A DNA stretch of 9,570 nucleotides from an uncultured Oscillospiraceae bacterium (GCA_934565775.1 CAKTIN010000070.1:1-9570), one strand, 5' to 3'; positions 1 to 6,323 are shown, numbered from the stretch's first letter. Made by a program: numbers and translations. The notes: generated by a model from the letters alone, not told the origin.

Positions 1-710
1 ATCTTCACATTGGCCACCATCCGGGCGGTATAGCGGTTGCAGAGCTTCTCGGCGGGGACCTCTACATCCAGCTTTTCAAAGATGGAGGTCTCTTCCCCCC
101 CGTGGACCCGGGGCTCATGGTGCCGCATGGGCAGGTTGAAGGCGGCGGCGGCCTCCCGGGCAAGACCGAGGATGGAGTAGCAGTCCGGGCGGTTGTTGGT
201 GATCTCAAACTCCACTACGGTGTCGTCGTTGCCGATCACTTTGTTGATGTCGTCGCCGGGCTTGCAGGGCTCCTGAAGGATCCAGATGCCGTCCTCGATG
301 GCATAGGGGAAGTCGTTCAGGGTCAGGCCCAGCTCCTTCAGGGAGCACAGCATCCCGTTGGACTTCTCCCCGCGGAGCTTGCCCTTGGTGATGTGCACGC
401 CGCCGGGCAGCCAGGAGTTGTGCAGGGCGGCGGGGACCAGATCCCCCTCGTGGACATTCTGCGCGCCGGTGACGATCTGGACGGGCTCCTCCTGCCCCAC
501 GTCCACCTGGCAAATCCACATATGGTCGGAGTTGGGATGGCGGACCAGGGAGAGGACCTTGCCCACCACGACGTTTTTGATCTCGCTGTCCAGGCGGGAG
601 TAGGTTTCCACCTTCTGCCCGGCTACGGTCATTGTTTCCACAAATTCCTTATCGGAAACATGGGAGAGATCTACAAATTCTTCATTAATCCAATTTCTGT
701 TCAGTCTCAT
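1..710 (-). CDS. pheT: Phenylalanyl-tRNA synthetase beta subunit (N-terminal part, cut by window edge)
   Basis: Encodes the N-terminal ~236 residues of the PheRS beta chain, which pairs with PheS in an (alpha-beta)2 cytosolic enzyme that charges tRNA-Phe. Reading the minus strand from the ATG at 708-710 gives an open frame to the left edge beginning MRLNRNWINEEFVDL. Residues about 44-155 fit the PheT tRNA-binding OB-fold (KVLSLVRHPNSDHMWICQVD, then IVTGAQNV and the GEKSNGMLCS segment). Residues 169-177 are EITNNRPDC, followed by YSILGLARE, a family signature at the start of the next domain. The start is set by GAGGAGG, which overlaps the pheS TGA stop and lies 8 nt upstream of the ATG. The gene follows pheS with a 13-nt gap, so the two are co-transcribed and probably translationally linked. 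The usual full length is near 800 residues, so most of the gene, including the editing domain, lies outside the window. The part seen is intact. Confidence 0.95.
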   Translation of the reverse strand, partial: MRLNRNWINEEFVDLSHVSDKEFVETMTVAGQKVETYSRLDSEIKNVVVGKVLSLVRHPNSDHMWICQVDVGQEEPVQIVTGAQNVHEGDLVPAALHNSWLPGGVHITKGKLRGEKSNGMLCSLKELGLTLNDFPYAIEDGIWILQEPCKPGDDINKVIGNDDTVVEFEITNNRPDCYSILGLAREAAAAFNLPMRHHEPRVHGGEETSIFEKLDVEVPAEKLCNRYTARMVANVK

Positions 711-723
711 GCTACTCGCCTCC

Positions 724-1767
724 TCAGAACTGCTCCAGGAACCGCACATCGTTATCAAAGATCAGACGCAGGTCGTTGATCCGCAGCCGCCGCATGGCCA
801 GCCGCTCCAGGCCCATGCCGAAGGCAAAGCCGGAGTATTTCTTGGAATCGATGCCGCAGCCCTCCAGAACGCTGGGATGCACCATCCCGGCGCCCAGAAG
901 CTCGATCCAGCCCTCGCCGTGGCAGGTGGAGCAGACCTGGCCGTCGATCTCGCCGGAGCCGCCGCACTTGTGGCACTGCATATCCATTTCGCAGCTGGGC
1001 TCGGTGAAGGGGAAGTGATGGGGCCGCAGGCGCATTACGGCGTTCTCCCCGTACAGCCGCTTCATGATGGTCTCCAGGGCACCCTTCAGATCGCCCATGG
1101 TGATGCCCTCGTCTACCACAAGCCCCTCGATCTGGTGGAACATGGGGGAGTGGGTGGCGTCCGCCTCATCCTTCCGGTAGACCCGGCCGGGGGCGACGAT
1201 GCGGATGGGGGGCTGCATTTTTTCCATCACCCGGATCTGCATGGAGCTGGTCTGGGTGCGGAGCAGGACCTGGTCGTCGTCGTCAAAGTAGAAGGTGTCG
1301 CTCCGGTCCCGGGCGGGGTGGCCCTCCGGGGTGTTCAGCCGGGTGAAGTTGTAATCCGCAAGCTCCACCTCCGGGCCGTCCACAACGGTGTAGCCCATGC
1401 TGACAAAAATATCCTTGATCTCCTGGAGGACCTGGTTCATGGGATGCTGATAGCCCATGGACACCTCCGTGCCGGGGATGGTCACATCCACCGCCTCGGC
1501 GGCCAGCTTGGCGTCCAGGGCGGCAGCGTGGAGGGCGGACTTCCGCTGCTCCAGCTTTTCCTCAATGCTGGCCCGGACGGAGTTGGCCAGCTGGCCCATG
1601 GCCGGGCGCTCCTCGGGGGTGAGCTTTCCCATCTGCTTCAGGACGGCGGTGAGCTCGCCCTTTTTGCCCAGGAGCTTGACCCGGAGCTCCTCCAGAGCGG
1701 CGGGGGTCCCCGCCTGATCCAGAGAGGCCAGGGCCCGCTCCTTGATTTCCTGCAATTGCTGTTTCAT
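724..1767 (-). CDS. pheS: Phenylalanyl-tRNA synthetase alpha subunit
   Basis: Catalytic alpha subunit (347 aa) of class II PheRS; with PheT it makes Phe-tRNA-Phe in the cytosol. An N-terminal coiled-coil region (residues 1-95) precedes the catalytic core. Motif 2 is clear at 194-215 (GRVYRKDEADATHSPMFHQ), PFTEPS lies at 253-258, and motif 3 is GFAFGMGLERLAM at 313-325, ending in VRFLEQF. Four cysteines (265, 268, 279, 282) form a CxxC-x10-CxxC insertion before the GWIELLGAGMVHP block. Firmicutes PheS proteins commonly carry a similar Cys pair cluster, here with a somewhat longer spacer, so zinc binding is possible but not shown. I chose the ATG at 1767 because AAGGAG lies 8 nt upstream and the family begins near this residue; an in-frame ATG at 1815 would lie inside the T-box terminator. 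The gene is first in the pheST operon and is controlled by the T-box upstream. Confidence 0.97.
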   Translation of the reverse strand: MKQQLQEIKERALASLDQAGTPAALEELRVKLLGKKGELTAVLKQMGKLTPEERPAMGQLANSVRASIEEKLEQRKSALHAAALDAKLAAEAVDVTIPGTEVSMGYQHPMNQVLQEIKDIFVSMGYTVVDGPEVELADYNFTRLNTPEGHPARDRSDTFYFDDDDQVLLRTQTSSMQIRVMEKMQPPIRIVAPGRVYRKDEADATHSPMFHQIEGLVVDEGITMGDLKGALETIMKRLYGENAVMRLRPHHFPFTEPSCEMDMQCHKCGGSGEIDGQVCSTCHGEGWIELLGAGMVHPSVLEGCGIDSKKYSGFAFGMGLERLAMRRLRINDLRLIFDNDVRFLEQF

Positions 1768-1795
1768 GATTCTGTCTCCTTCTTGTAATGAATCC

Positions 1796-1839
1796 AAAAA
1801 GAAAAAGCCTTCCATCCCAAATCACTGGGACGAAAGACT
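1796..1839 (-). terminator. T-box intrinsic terminator upstream of pheS
   Basis: On the minus strand, a 14-bp stem with a short loop (arms 1826-1839 and 1806-1819) is followed by TTTTTCTTTTT. It lies between the T-box motif and the pheS start. It is the conditional terminator that forms when tRNA-Phe is charged; the competing antiterminator uses the T-box sequence at 1848-1865. Confidence 0.9.
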
Positions 1840-2075
1840 GCTGCTTCCGCGGTACCACCCACGTTCGCCAAAGGCGCGCTTAGGGCGCAAAAACGCCCGC
1901 AGCCGGTAACGGCGGCCTCCGGCCCGCTCTACTGAAGAAACCTTGTTCAAGGGGCGGCTCCTGGGAGAAGGCCCGGCATCGCACGCAAGCGGCTTCCACC
2001 AACCCGCTCTCTCTGACAGCGCAAACCCATACCGGACAGCCCGATCTCTGCCTTTATGCAAATATTCAAAATTCA
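1796..2075 (-). promoter_or_regulatory. Phenylalanine-specific T-box riboswitch in the pheST leader
   Basis: A cis-acting RNA that senses uncharged tRNA-Phe and allows pheST transcription when charging falls. Read on the minus strand, the 3' part holds the conserved T-box AACGTGGGTGGTACCGCG at 1865-1848. Its UGGU would pair with the ACCA end of tRNA-Phe (discriminator A). Upstream are the AGAGAG and GGTTGGTG elements of stem I (about 2014-1990), a plausible UUC (Phe) specifier at 1969-1967, a CCTTG/CAAGG hairpin, and CCGTTACCGG. Downstream is an intrinsic terminator: a 14-bp stem (1806-1819 with 1826-1839, three G-U pairs) followed by a U-rich run at 1805-1796. The leader is about 300 nt from the inferred start site to the pheS ATG. 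The T-box identity is very secure. The exact specifier triplet and 5' boundary are inferred. Confidence 0.95.
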
Positions 2076-2080
2076 TATTG

Positions 2081-2109
2081 ATTATATCACGTACTTCGGG
2101 AAAAAGCAA
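2081..2109 (-). promoter_or_regulatory. Promoter of the T-box-pheST transcript
   Basis: The minus strand reads TTGCTT (2109-2104), a 17-bp spacer, then a consensus TATAAT (2086-2081). Transcription would start near 2074, just before the first T-box stem I elements. This is a sigma-A type promoter by sequence and position. A 9-bp inverted repeat (2111-2141) abuts its -35 box. Confidence 0.85.
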
Positions 2110-2110
2110 G

Positions 2111-2141
2111 CAAATTTTCGCAATTGGGACTTGAAAATTTG
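2111..2141. repeat. Inverted repeat CAAATTTTC-N13-GAAAATTTG between divergent promoters
   Basis: A perfect 9-bp inverted repeat (arms 2111-2119 and 2133-2141, 13-nt spacer) lies directly upstream of the pheST -35 box and overlaps the -35 box of the divergent protease promoter. Its position is what one expects of an operator, but no regulator is encoded nearby and the arms are AT-rich, so chance cannot be excluded. Confidence 0.5.
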
Positions 2142-2159
2142 ATTTGAAAGCTTTGTAAT
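2131..2159 (+). promoter_or_regulatory. Candidate promoter of the S8 protease (pseudo)gene
   Basis: TTGAAA (2131-2136), a 17-bp spacer, and TGTAAT (2154-2159) match the sigma-A consensus at five of six bases in each box. Transcription would start near 2166, giving a leader of about 70 nt. It is back-to-back with the pheST promoter, the -35 boxes being 21 bp apart. A second -35-like TTGAAA lies at 2144-2149 without a good -10 partner. Confidence 0.6.
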
Positions 2160-2162
2160 CAA
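2139..2162. repeat. 24-bp imperfect palindrome over the protease promoter
   Basis: TTGATT (2139-2144) and AATCAA (2157-2162) flank a central AAAGCTTT (2147-2154); 10 of 12 symmetric positions pair. It covers the spacer and -10 region of the plus-strand promoter, so a dimeric repressor bound here would block that promoter. Operator function is inference from position only. Confidence 0.45.
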
Positions 2163-2175
2163 TCCTGTTGATAAG

Positions 2176-2213
2176 TCTAGCGCATTAAAGCAAGACTGAT
2201 AAAACGCGCTAGA
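2176..2213 (+). repeat. 8-bp inverted repeat in the protease leader
   Basis: TCTAGCGC (2176-2183) and GCGCTAGA (2206-2213) form a perfect 8-bp stem with a 22-nt A-rich loop inside the inferred 5' leader, ending 9 nt before the Shine-Dalgarno. It could fold in the mRNA or serve as a binding site. No U-tract follows, so it is not an ordinary terminator. Confidence 0.5.
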
Positions 2214-2222
2214 TGGAAAGCG

Positions 2223-2238
2223 AGGAGGAAGAGATATA
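2223..2238 (+). promoter_or_regulatory. Shine-Dalgarno leading to a non-canonical ATA start
   Basis: AGGAGG (2223-2228) is followed after 7 nt by ATA AAA AAA GGT CGT at 2236, exactly where a signal-peptide start would be. The first ATG or GTG in this frame downstream is GTG at 2308, which would delete the signal peptide and has no ribosome-binding site. The simplest reading is that an original ATG was lost through a G-to-A change. Confidence 0.75.
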
Positions 2239-4443
2239 AAAAAAGGTCGTTTCGGAAGAGCGCTGCTCTCTCTGGCCCTGATCCTGGCTCTGCTGAGCGG
2301 GTATCATGTGCCGGTAAGCGCAGTATCCGACGGCTGGGAGGGGCTCGGCTTCACCCGGACGGAGGATTCGGCGAGCACGGAGCTTCCCAACGCGGAGGAA
2401 AACGAAGCGCAGCAGACTGCGCACGCGGCCGACGAGGTTGTGCGTGTGTCGATTCTGCTGGAGGAAAAGTCCGCCCTTGAGGCCGGATTCTCCACGGCGC
2501 AGATCAGCGGCAACGCAAAGGCGGCCGCTTACCGGGCCGGGCTGAAGGACCGGCAGGAGGAGCTCACCGCCCGGATCGAGCGGGCGACGGAGCAGAAGCT
2601 GGATGTGGTCTGGACCCTGACCCTAGCGGCGAATCTGATCTCCGCCAATGTTCCCTATGGCCAGCTTGAAGCGATCCGGGAGATCCCCGGCGTGAAGGAA
2701 GTGGTCCTGGAGGCCAAGTATGCGCCTTGCCAGACCGAGGAGACGACGGCGGACGGGCCCATGATGGCGACCTCCGGGAATATGACCGGCGCGCCGGTGG
2801 CCTATGCCGCCGGATAGACCGGCGCGCCGGTGGCCTATGCCGCCGGATAGACCGGCGCGGGCCGGCGGATTGCCGTGATCGATACGGGCATCGACCTGGA
2901 TCATCAGAGCTTTGACGCCGGTGCCTTTGACTACGCGCTGGCGGAGCTGGGCGGCAGCTATGACCTGCTGGACGCCCAGGAGATTGCAAAGGTCTTGCCC
3001 CAGCTGAACGCCGCTGCACGCACCAAGGGCCTGACGGCGGAGCAGCTCTATAAGACCACGAAGATCCCCTATGGCTATAACTATGTGGACCGCTCTTCTT
3101 TCTATGTGGACCACGATAGCGACACTCAGGGAGAGCACGGCAGCCATGTGGAGGGCATTGCCGCGGCAAACCGCTATGTGCCCAACGGGGACGGGACCTA
3201 TGCTTTCCCCAACAAGGAAGATGTGACCATGACCTATGTCCATGACGAGAGCAGCGAGGGCCTGCTGATCGGCTATGGCACCGGCGAGCAGGTGGAGCTG
3301 TATTACATCGATCTGACAGACGGTCAGATGCAGTGCCGGAAGGTCGGCAATCTGCCCGCCTATACGGACATTGCCAGCATTTACACGGAGTATGACCTGA
3401 ATCTTGAGCCTACCCAGATGATCCGCAAGGGGACGGACACCGAGAGCTCCAGCCTGCTGCCCATGAGCTATGAGCAGGGGCAGGAGTATGTGATGGAGGA
3501 GCAGGCCGACGGCTCCACCAACAGCATCGGCCCGGCGACTCCCGCCTCCGTGGCTGCGGATGAGGACGGCACGCTCACGGTTACCGTGACGGCCAAGAAT
3601 GCCAAGGGCGAGGACGTGACTGCGCATAGCGGCAGCATGAATGTCGCCTATGACGCCGATGCCCTGGAGCTGACGGACGTGCAGATCGGTGCGGCCTTCC
3701 GCTCCGTGGTAAAGGCGGAGGGAAGCGTAGCCTTTGCATACGCGGACCTGGAGGCCCGGGATACGGCGGCTGTGCTGACCCTTAAGGTAAAGCAGTACGG
3801 CCAGACGACCCTGCTGGTGAATACCCTCCAGGCGGAGGATGAGAACTCTGCTTATACGGAGACCCTGAGCCTCTGCGCGGATTGCCCCAGCAAGGCTTAC
3901 GCCGACCTGAATCTCGATTCCTGGTATCATGAGTACACGGATTATGTGATTGCCAACGGCCTGATGCAGGGCTGGGAGCAGAAGTTTGACCCCGCCGGCA
4001 GCGCCAACCGCGCCATGCTGGTGCAGGTGCTTTATAACCTGGCCAGCCGGCCCGAGGCCGGTACGGATTCCGGCTTTGCAGATGTGGACGCGAACAGCTG
4101 GTTTGCCGAGGCTGTGACCTGGGCCCGGTCTGCGGGTGTGGTCAACGGCGTGGATGACGATCACTTTGCCCCCGGCCGCGCGGTGACGCGGGAGGAGGCT
4201 GTGACCATGCTCTACCGCTATGCCAAGGACTATGCAAAGATCGACATGATTCCCGGCGCAGACCTGAGCGCCATCACAGACCAGGGCCGGATCTCCGGTT
4301 ATGCCCGTCCCGCCATGGAGTGGGCGGTGGCCGCCGGTTTGGTCAAGGGCATGGAGGATGGGACGATCCTGCCCCAGGGCACCTCGAACCGCGCCCAGCT
4401 TGCGGCGCTGCTGACCCGGCTGACCCGGGATATTCTCAAGTAA
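2236..4443 (+). pseudogene. Broken secreted S8 (subtilisin-like) protease with cohesin-like and SLH domains
   Basis: One reading frame of 736 codons describes a cell-surface protease, interrupted by two TAG codons (2815-2817, 2848-2850) and lacking a standard start. Order: signal peptide with KKGRFGRALL and a hydrophobic core ending near PVSA (2236-2325); inhibitor-I9 propeptide (about 2437-2720); S8 Asp motif AVIDTGID (Asp at 2881-2883); S8 His motif HGSHVEGIAAANR (His at 3136-3138); a segment reading LYYIDLTDGQ resembling beta-propeller repeats (about 3215-3410); a cohesin-like domain (about 3535-3815); three SLH domains (about 3895-4050, 4071-4235, 4261-4440) that would bind cell-wall polymers. 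No GTSMA-type catalytic Ser motif follows the His box; the frame jumps from NGDGTYAF (near 3210) straight into the propeller-like part. The middle of the catalytic domain, including the oxyanion Asn, is therefore missing, probably by in-frame deletion. Such proteins normally hydrolyse peptides outside the cell. The 522 codons after the second TAG are open and the gene's terminator survives, so decay may be recent. Suppressed or partial expression cannot be excluded. Confidence 0.85.
2785..2850 (+). repeat. 33-bp in-frame tandem duplication carrying TAG in each copy
   Basis: Two identical 33-bp units (2785-2817 and 2818-2850) are followed by the first nine bases of a third (from 2851). Each reads TGAPVAYAAG then TAG. 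The sequence after the second TAG, TGAGRRIAVIDTGID, is what normally follows AAGY in S8 proteases of this type, so TAG probably replaces a Tyr codon (TAC or TAT) and was then duplicated. The unit is 11 codons, so copy-number change keeps the frame but never removes the stop. Confidence 0.9.
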
Positions 4444-4462
4444 AAGGGAAAAAACAAATTGT

Positions 4463-4495
4463 CCGGTGGAGGCTATGCTTCCACCGGGCTTTCTA
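4463..4495 (+). terminator. Terminator of the protease (pseudo)gene
   Basis: CCGGTGGA (4463-4470) and TCCACCGG (4480-4487) form an 8-bp stem with a 9-nt loop, followed by GCTTTCTAT. It lies 20 bp after the TAA at 4441-4443. The T-run is short, so termination may be partial. Confidence 0.7.
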
Positions 4496-4496
4496 T

Positions 4497-4531
4497 AAAA
4501 AAATACCCCCCGCCGGATGGACCGGCGAGGG
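4497..4531 (-). terminator. Terminator of rsmI
   Basis: On the minus strand, CCCTCGCCGG (4531-4522), loop TCCAT, and CCGGCGGGGG (4516-4507) form a 10-bp stem with one mismatch or wobble, followed at 4503-4497 by seven T residues. It lies 7 bp beyond the rsmI stop codon and faces the protease terminator, separating the convergent units. Confidence 0.88.
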
Positions 4532-4538
4532 CATTTTG

Positions 4539-5369
4539 CTATGCTTCCAGAGCGGCGTCATAGACCGCGTTTTTGGGCAGCCCGGTCTCCTGGGCCGCCT
4601 GGCGCACCGCATCCTTTCGGGAGAGACCCTGCTCCATAAGCTCTGCGACCCGCCGCGCGGCGTCTGCGGGGGTGCTCTGGGTCTTGGGAGTCGGGGCGGC
4701 CCCGGCCAGGACCAGGACGAACTCGCCCTTGGGCGTGTTGTCCGTGTAGAAGGCCACCGCCTCGGACAGAGTCGTGCGGATCACCTCCTCATGCAGCTTG
4801 GTCAGCTCCCGGCACAGGGAGATCTTCCGGTCTGGACCAAAGAGCGGGACCATATCCTGTAGAGTGGTCAGCAGCTTATGGGGCGCCTCGTAAAAGATCA
4901 TGGTCCGCTGCTCCGCAGCAAGGTCCTGCAAATGGGCCTGGCGGCTTTTCTTTGCCGTGGACAGAAAGCCTTCAAAGGTAAACCGCCCTGTGGGCAGACC
5001 AGAGATGCTCAGGGCCGTAATGACCGCGCAGGGGCCGGGGATGGCCGATACGGTCACACCGGCCTCCGCGCACAGGCGCACCAGGTCCTCCCCGGGATCG
5101 GAGATGGCGGGGGAGCCTGCGTCCGAGACCAGAGCGCAGGTCTCTCCGGCCAGAATGCGCTCCAGGAGCTTCCCACCCCGCTGGGCCTTGTTGTGCTCAT
5201 AATAGCTGACCAGGGGCTTGTGGATGCCCAGATAATTCAGCAGCTTCACGCTTACCCGGGTGTCCTCGGCGGCAATAAAATCCGCCTGAGCCAGGACCTC
5301 CCGGCAGCGTTGGGAAATGTCCCCCAGATTCCCGATGGGCGTGGGGACCAGATACAGCATTCCGGCCAT
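4539..5369 (-). CDS. rsmI: 16S rRNA (cytidine1402-2'-O)-methyltransferase RsmI
   Basis: SAM-dependent enzyme (276 aa) that 2'-O-methylates C1402 in the decoding centre of 16S rRNA. It belongs to the tetrapyrrole-methylase fold family. Visible family motifs: LYLVPTPIGNLGDIS (residues 5-19), AAEDTR (33-38), SDAGSPAISDPG (82-93), IPGPCAVITALSISGLPT (about 110-127), and a C-terminal helical region ending LPKNAVYDAALEA. Length and motif order are normal for RsmI. The start at 5369 has AGGAGG 5 nt upstream; the next Met (codon 4) would give a worse spacing. The gene begins 9 nt after the stop of the methyltransferase gene upstream, so the two form an operon; a similar methyltransferase-rsmI pairing is known in Bacillus (yabB/yabC region). 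The stop codon is TAG, which shows that TAG is used as a normal stop in this genome. Confidence 0.96.
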   Translation of the reverse strand: MAGMLYLVPTPIGNLGDISQRCREVLAQADFIAAEDTRVSVKLLNYLGIHKPLVSYYEHNKAQRGGKLLERILAGETCALVSDAGSPAISDPGEDLVRLCAEAGVTVSAIPGPCAVITALSISGLPTGRFTFEGFLSTAKKSRQAHLQDLAAEQRTMIFYEAPHKLLTTLQDMVPLFGPDRKISLCRELTKLHEEVIRTTLSEAVAFYTDNTPKGEFVLVLAGAAPTPKTQSTPADAARRVAELMEQGLSRKDAVRQAAQETGLPKNAVYDAALEA

Positions 5370-5378
5370 AGTATCCTC

Positions 5379-6086
5379 CTAAAGATGATAGATGCGGGCC
5401 TGCTCCGGAGTGGGAGCGCCCCTTTCGTCCCACAGGACCAGCTCCGGCAGCAGCGTCAGCCCGGGCTTTGCCCCCGCCCGGCATTCCGCCAGGACCAGGC
5501 TCACCCGGCTGGCGGGGCTGTGCCGCACCAGCCGCAGGCGCTTGACCTCCAGGTGGTGCGTCCGGCCCAGGACCATGAGGTCTGCCAGCCGCTCCGGGCG
5601 GTGCACCAGGAAAAAACGGCCGCCGCAGCGCAGAAGCCAGGCGGCGGCGGAAAAGACCTCCTCCAGCGTGCATGCCTGTTCTCCGCGGGCGGAAGCGCCG
5701 CACCCCTGTGCGGCGGCGCCGGAGCCGGCAGGAAAATAGGGCGGGTTAGACACGGCGCAGGAAAAGGAGCCGGCGGGATACAGGGTCCTGCACTGCCGCA
5801 GATCCCCCAGGCGGCTGCTCAGCCGCCCCTCCAGGCCGTTGCGGCGGATATTCTCCAAGGCCGCGGTATGCGCCTGAGGCTGGAGCTCCAAGCCCTCCAC
5901 GCGGCAGCTCTCGCTCTTGCCGCAGAGCAGCAGGCCAAGGGTGCCGCAGCCGGAGCCCAGGTCGATGATCCGGTCTCCGGGAGCCGGGGCGGCAAAATCC
6001 GCCAGTAAAATTGAGTCGGTGCTCAGAGGAAAACTTCCGGCGGTGTCCAGGGTGAAACCGCCCCAAAGCTGAGAAAATTCGGCCAT
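5379..6086 (-). CDS. TrmN6/YabB-type SAM-dependent N6-adenine methyltransferase
   Basis: A 235-aa class I methyltransferase. The SAM-binding motif I is IIDLGSGCGTLGLLL (about residues 40-54), preceded by the FPLSTDSILLADF segment typical of TrmN6-like proteins. The catalytic motif IV is NPPY (114-117), characteristic of N6-adenine or glutamine methylation. By family it probably modifies tRNA (TrmN6 acts on A37 of tRNA1-Val in E. coli), but the exact substrate in Firmicutes is less certain. I chose the ATG at 6086 because GGAG lies 5 nt upstream and the protein then begins MAEFSQLWGGFTLDT, matching the family; an in-frame ATG at 6137 lies beyond the ferredoxin terminator hairpin. It is the first gene of the pair with rsmI and ends in TAG; the rsmI ribosome-binding site starts within this stop region. 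I see no promoter in the 20 nt between the ferredoxin terminator and this start. Confidence 0.85.
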   Translation of the reverse strand: MAEFSQLWGGFTLDTAGSFPLSTDSILLADFAAPAPGDRIIDLGSGCGTLGLLLCGKSESCRVEGLELQPQAHTAALENIRRNGLEGRLSSRLGDLRQCRTLYPAGSFSCAVSNPPYFPAGSGAAAQGCGASARGEQACTLEEVFSAAAWLLRCGGRFFLVHRPERLADLMVLGRTHHLEVKRLRLVRHSPASRVSLVLAECRAGAKPGLTLLPELVLWDERGAPTPEQARIYHL

Positions 6087-6105
6087 AAGATCTCCAAAAT
6101 GGAAG

Positions 6106-6134
6106 AAAAATGCCTGTGCCCGAAGGCGCAGGCA
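6106..6134 (-). terminator. UUCG-tetraloop terminator after the ferredoxin gene
   Basis: Minus strand: TGCCTGCGCC (6134-6125), loop TTCG, GGCACAGGCA (6120-6111), then TTTTTCTT from 6110. The stem is 10 bp with one G-U pair and a stable UUCG loop. It lies 18 bp after the ferredoxin stop and only about 20 bp before the methyltransferase start, so any readthrough would carry transcription into the methyltransferase-rsmI genes. Confidence 0.92.
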
Positions 6135-6152
6135 CATTTCATCGGTTTGACA

Positions 6153-6323
6153 TTAGCCCTCTTCGATGGCTTCCACGGGGCAGTTGTCCGCGCAGGTGCC
6201 GCAGCTCACGCAGATGTCAGGGTTGATGACATACTTGTCGTCGCCCTCGGTAATGGCCTCCACGGGGCAGTTCTCCGCGCAGGAGCCGCACTTCACGCAA
6301 GCGTCAGAAATCACATATGCCAT
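6153..6323 (-). CDS. 2[4Fe-4S] clostridial-type ferredoxin
   Basis: A 56-residue soluble electron carrier beginning MAYVISDACVKCGSC. Each half has a CxxCxxC followed by CP: CVKCGSCAENCP and CVSCGTCADNCP, each followed by VEAI. All eight cysteine ligands for two [4Fe-4S] clusters are present and the two halves are clearly a duplicated unit. Size and spacing match classic clostridial ferredoxins, which carry low-potential electrons for pyruvate:ferredoxin oxidoreductase, hydrogenases and similar enzymes. The start at 6323 has GGAGGT 8-9 nt upstream. It has its own promoter candidate (6405-6378) and a strong terminator, so it is probably mainly a single-gene transcript. No redox partner is encoded in the window, so the specific pathway cannot be told from context. 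Confidence 0.96.
   Translation of the reverse strand: MAYVISDACVKCGSCAENCPVEAITEGDDKYVINPDICVSCGTCADNCPVEAIEEG

Noticed and set aside
102..779. Plus-strand open frame at the left end
   Set aside because: The opposite strand encodes the N-terminal part of PheT with clear OB-fold and EITNNRPDC motifs.
1517..1575. PheS Cys cluster as a novel zinc module (nearby codons of the insertion lie at about 920-975)
   Set aside because: A Cys-rich CxxC insertion at the same place is common in Firmicutes PheS; only the spacer length differs.
709..1788. 359-codon plus-strand open frame opposite pheS
   Set aside because: It is an antisense shadow of pheS, with His/Gly/Leu-rich translation and no domain.
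2815..2850. Genome-wide TAG recoding (for example to an amino acid) to explain the in-frame TAGs
   Set aside because: rsmI (TAG at 4541-4539) and the methyltransferase gene (TAG at 5381-5379) both end in TAG at the expected family C-terminus, so TAG acts as a normal stop here.
2785..2860. CRISPR-like repeat
   Set aside because: The two copies are directly adjacent with no spacer and lie in frame within a coding sequence.
2623..4164. 513-codon open frame antisense to the protease gene
   Set aside because: The translation is low-complexity (His/Gly/Ile/Val-rich) with no domain, while the sense frame shows clear S8, cohesin-like and SLH motifs.
4878..6008. 376-codon plus-strand open frame across rsmI and the methyltransferase
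   Set aside because: It spans two well-supported minus-strand genes, is Gln/Ala/Gly-rich and has no family motifs.
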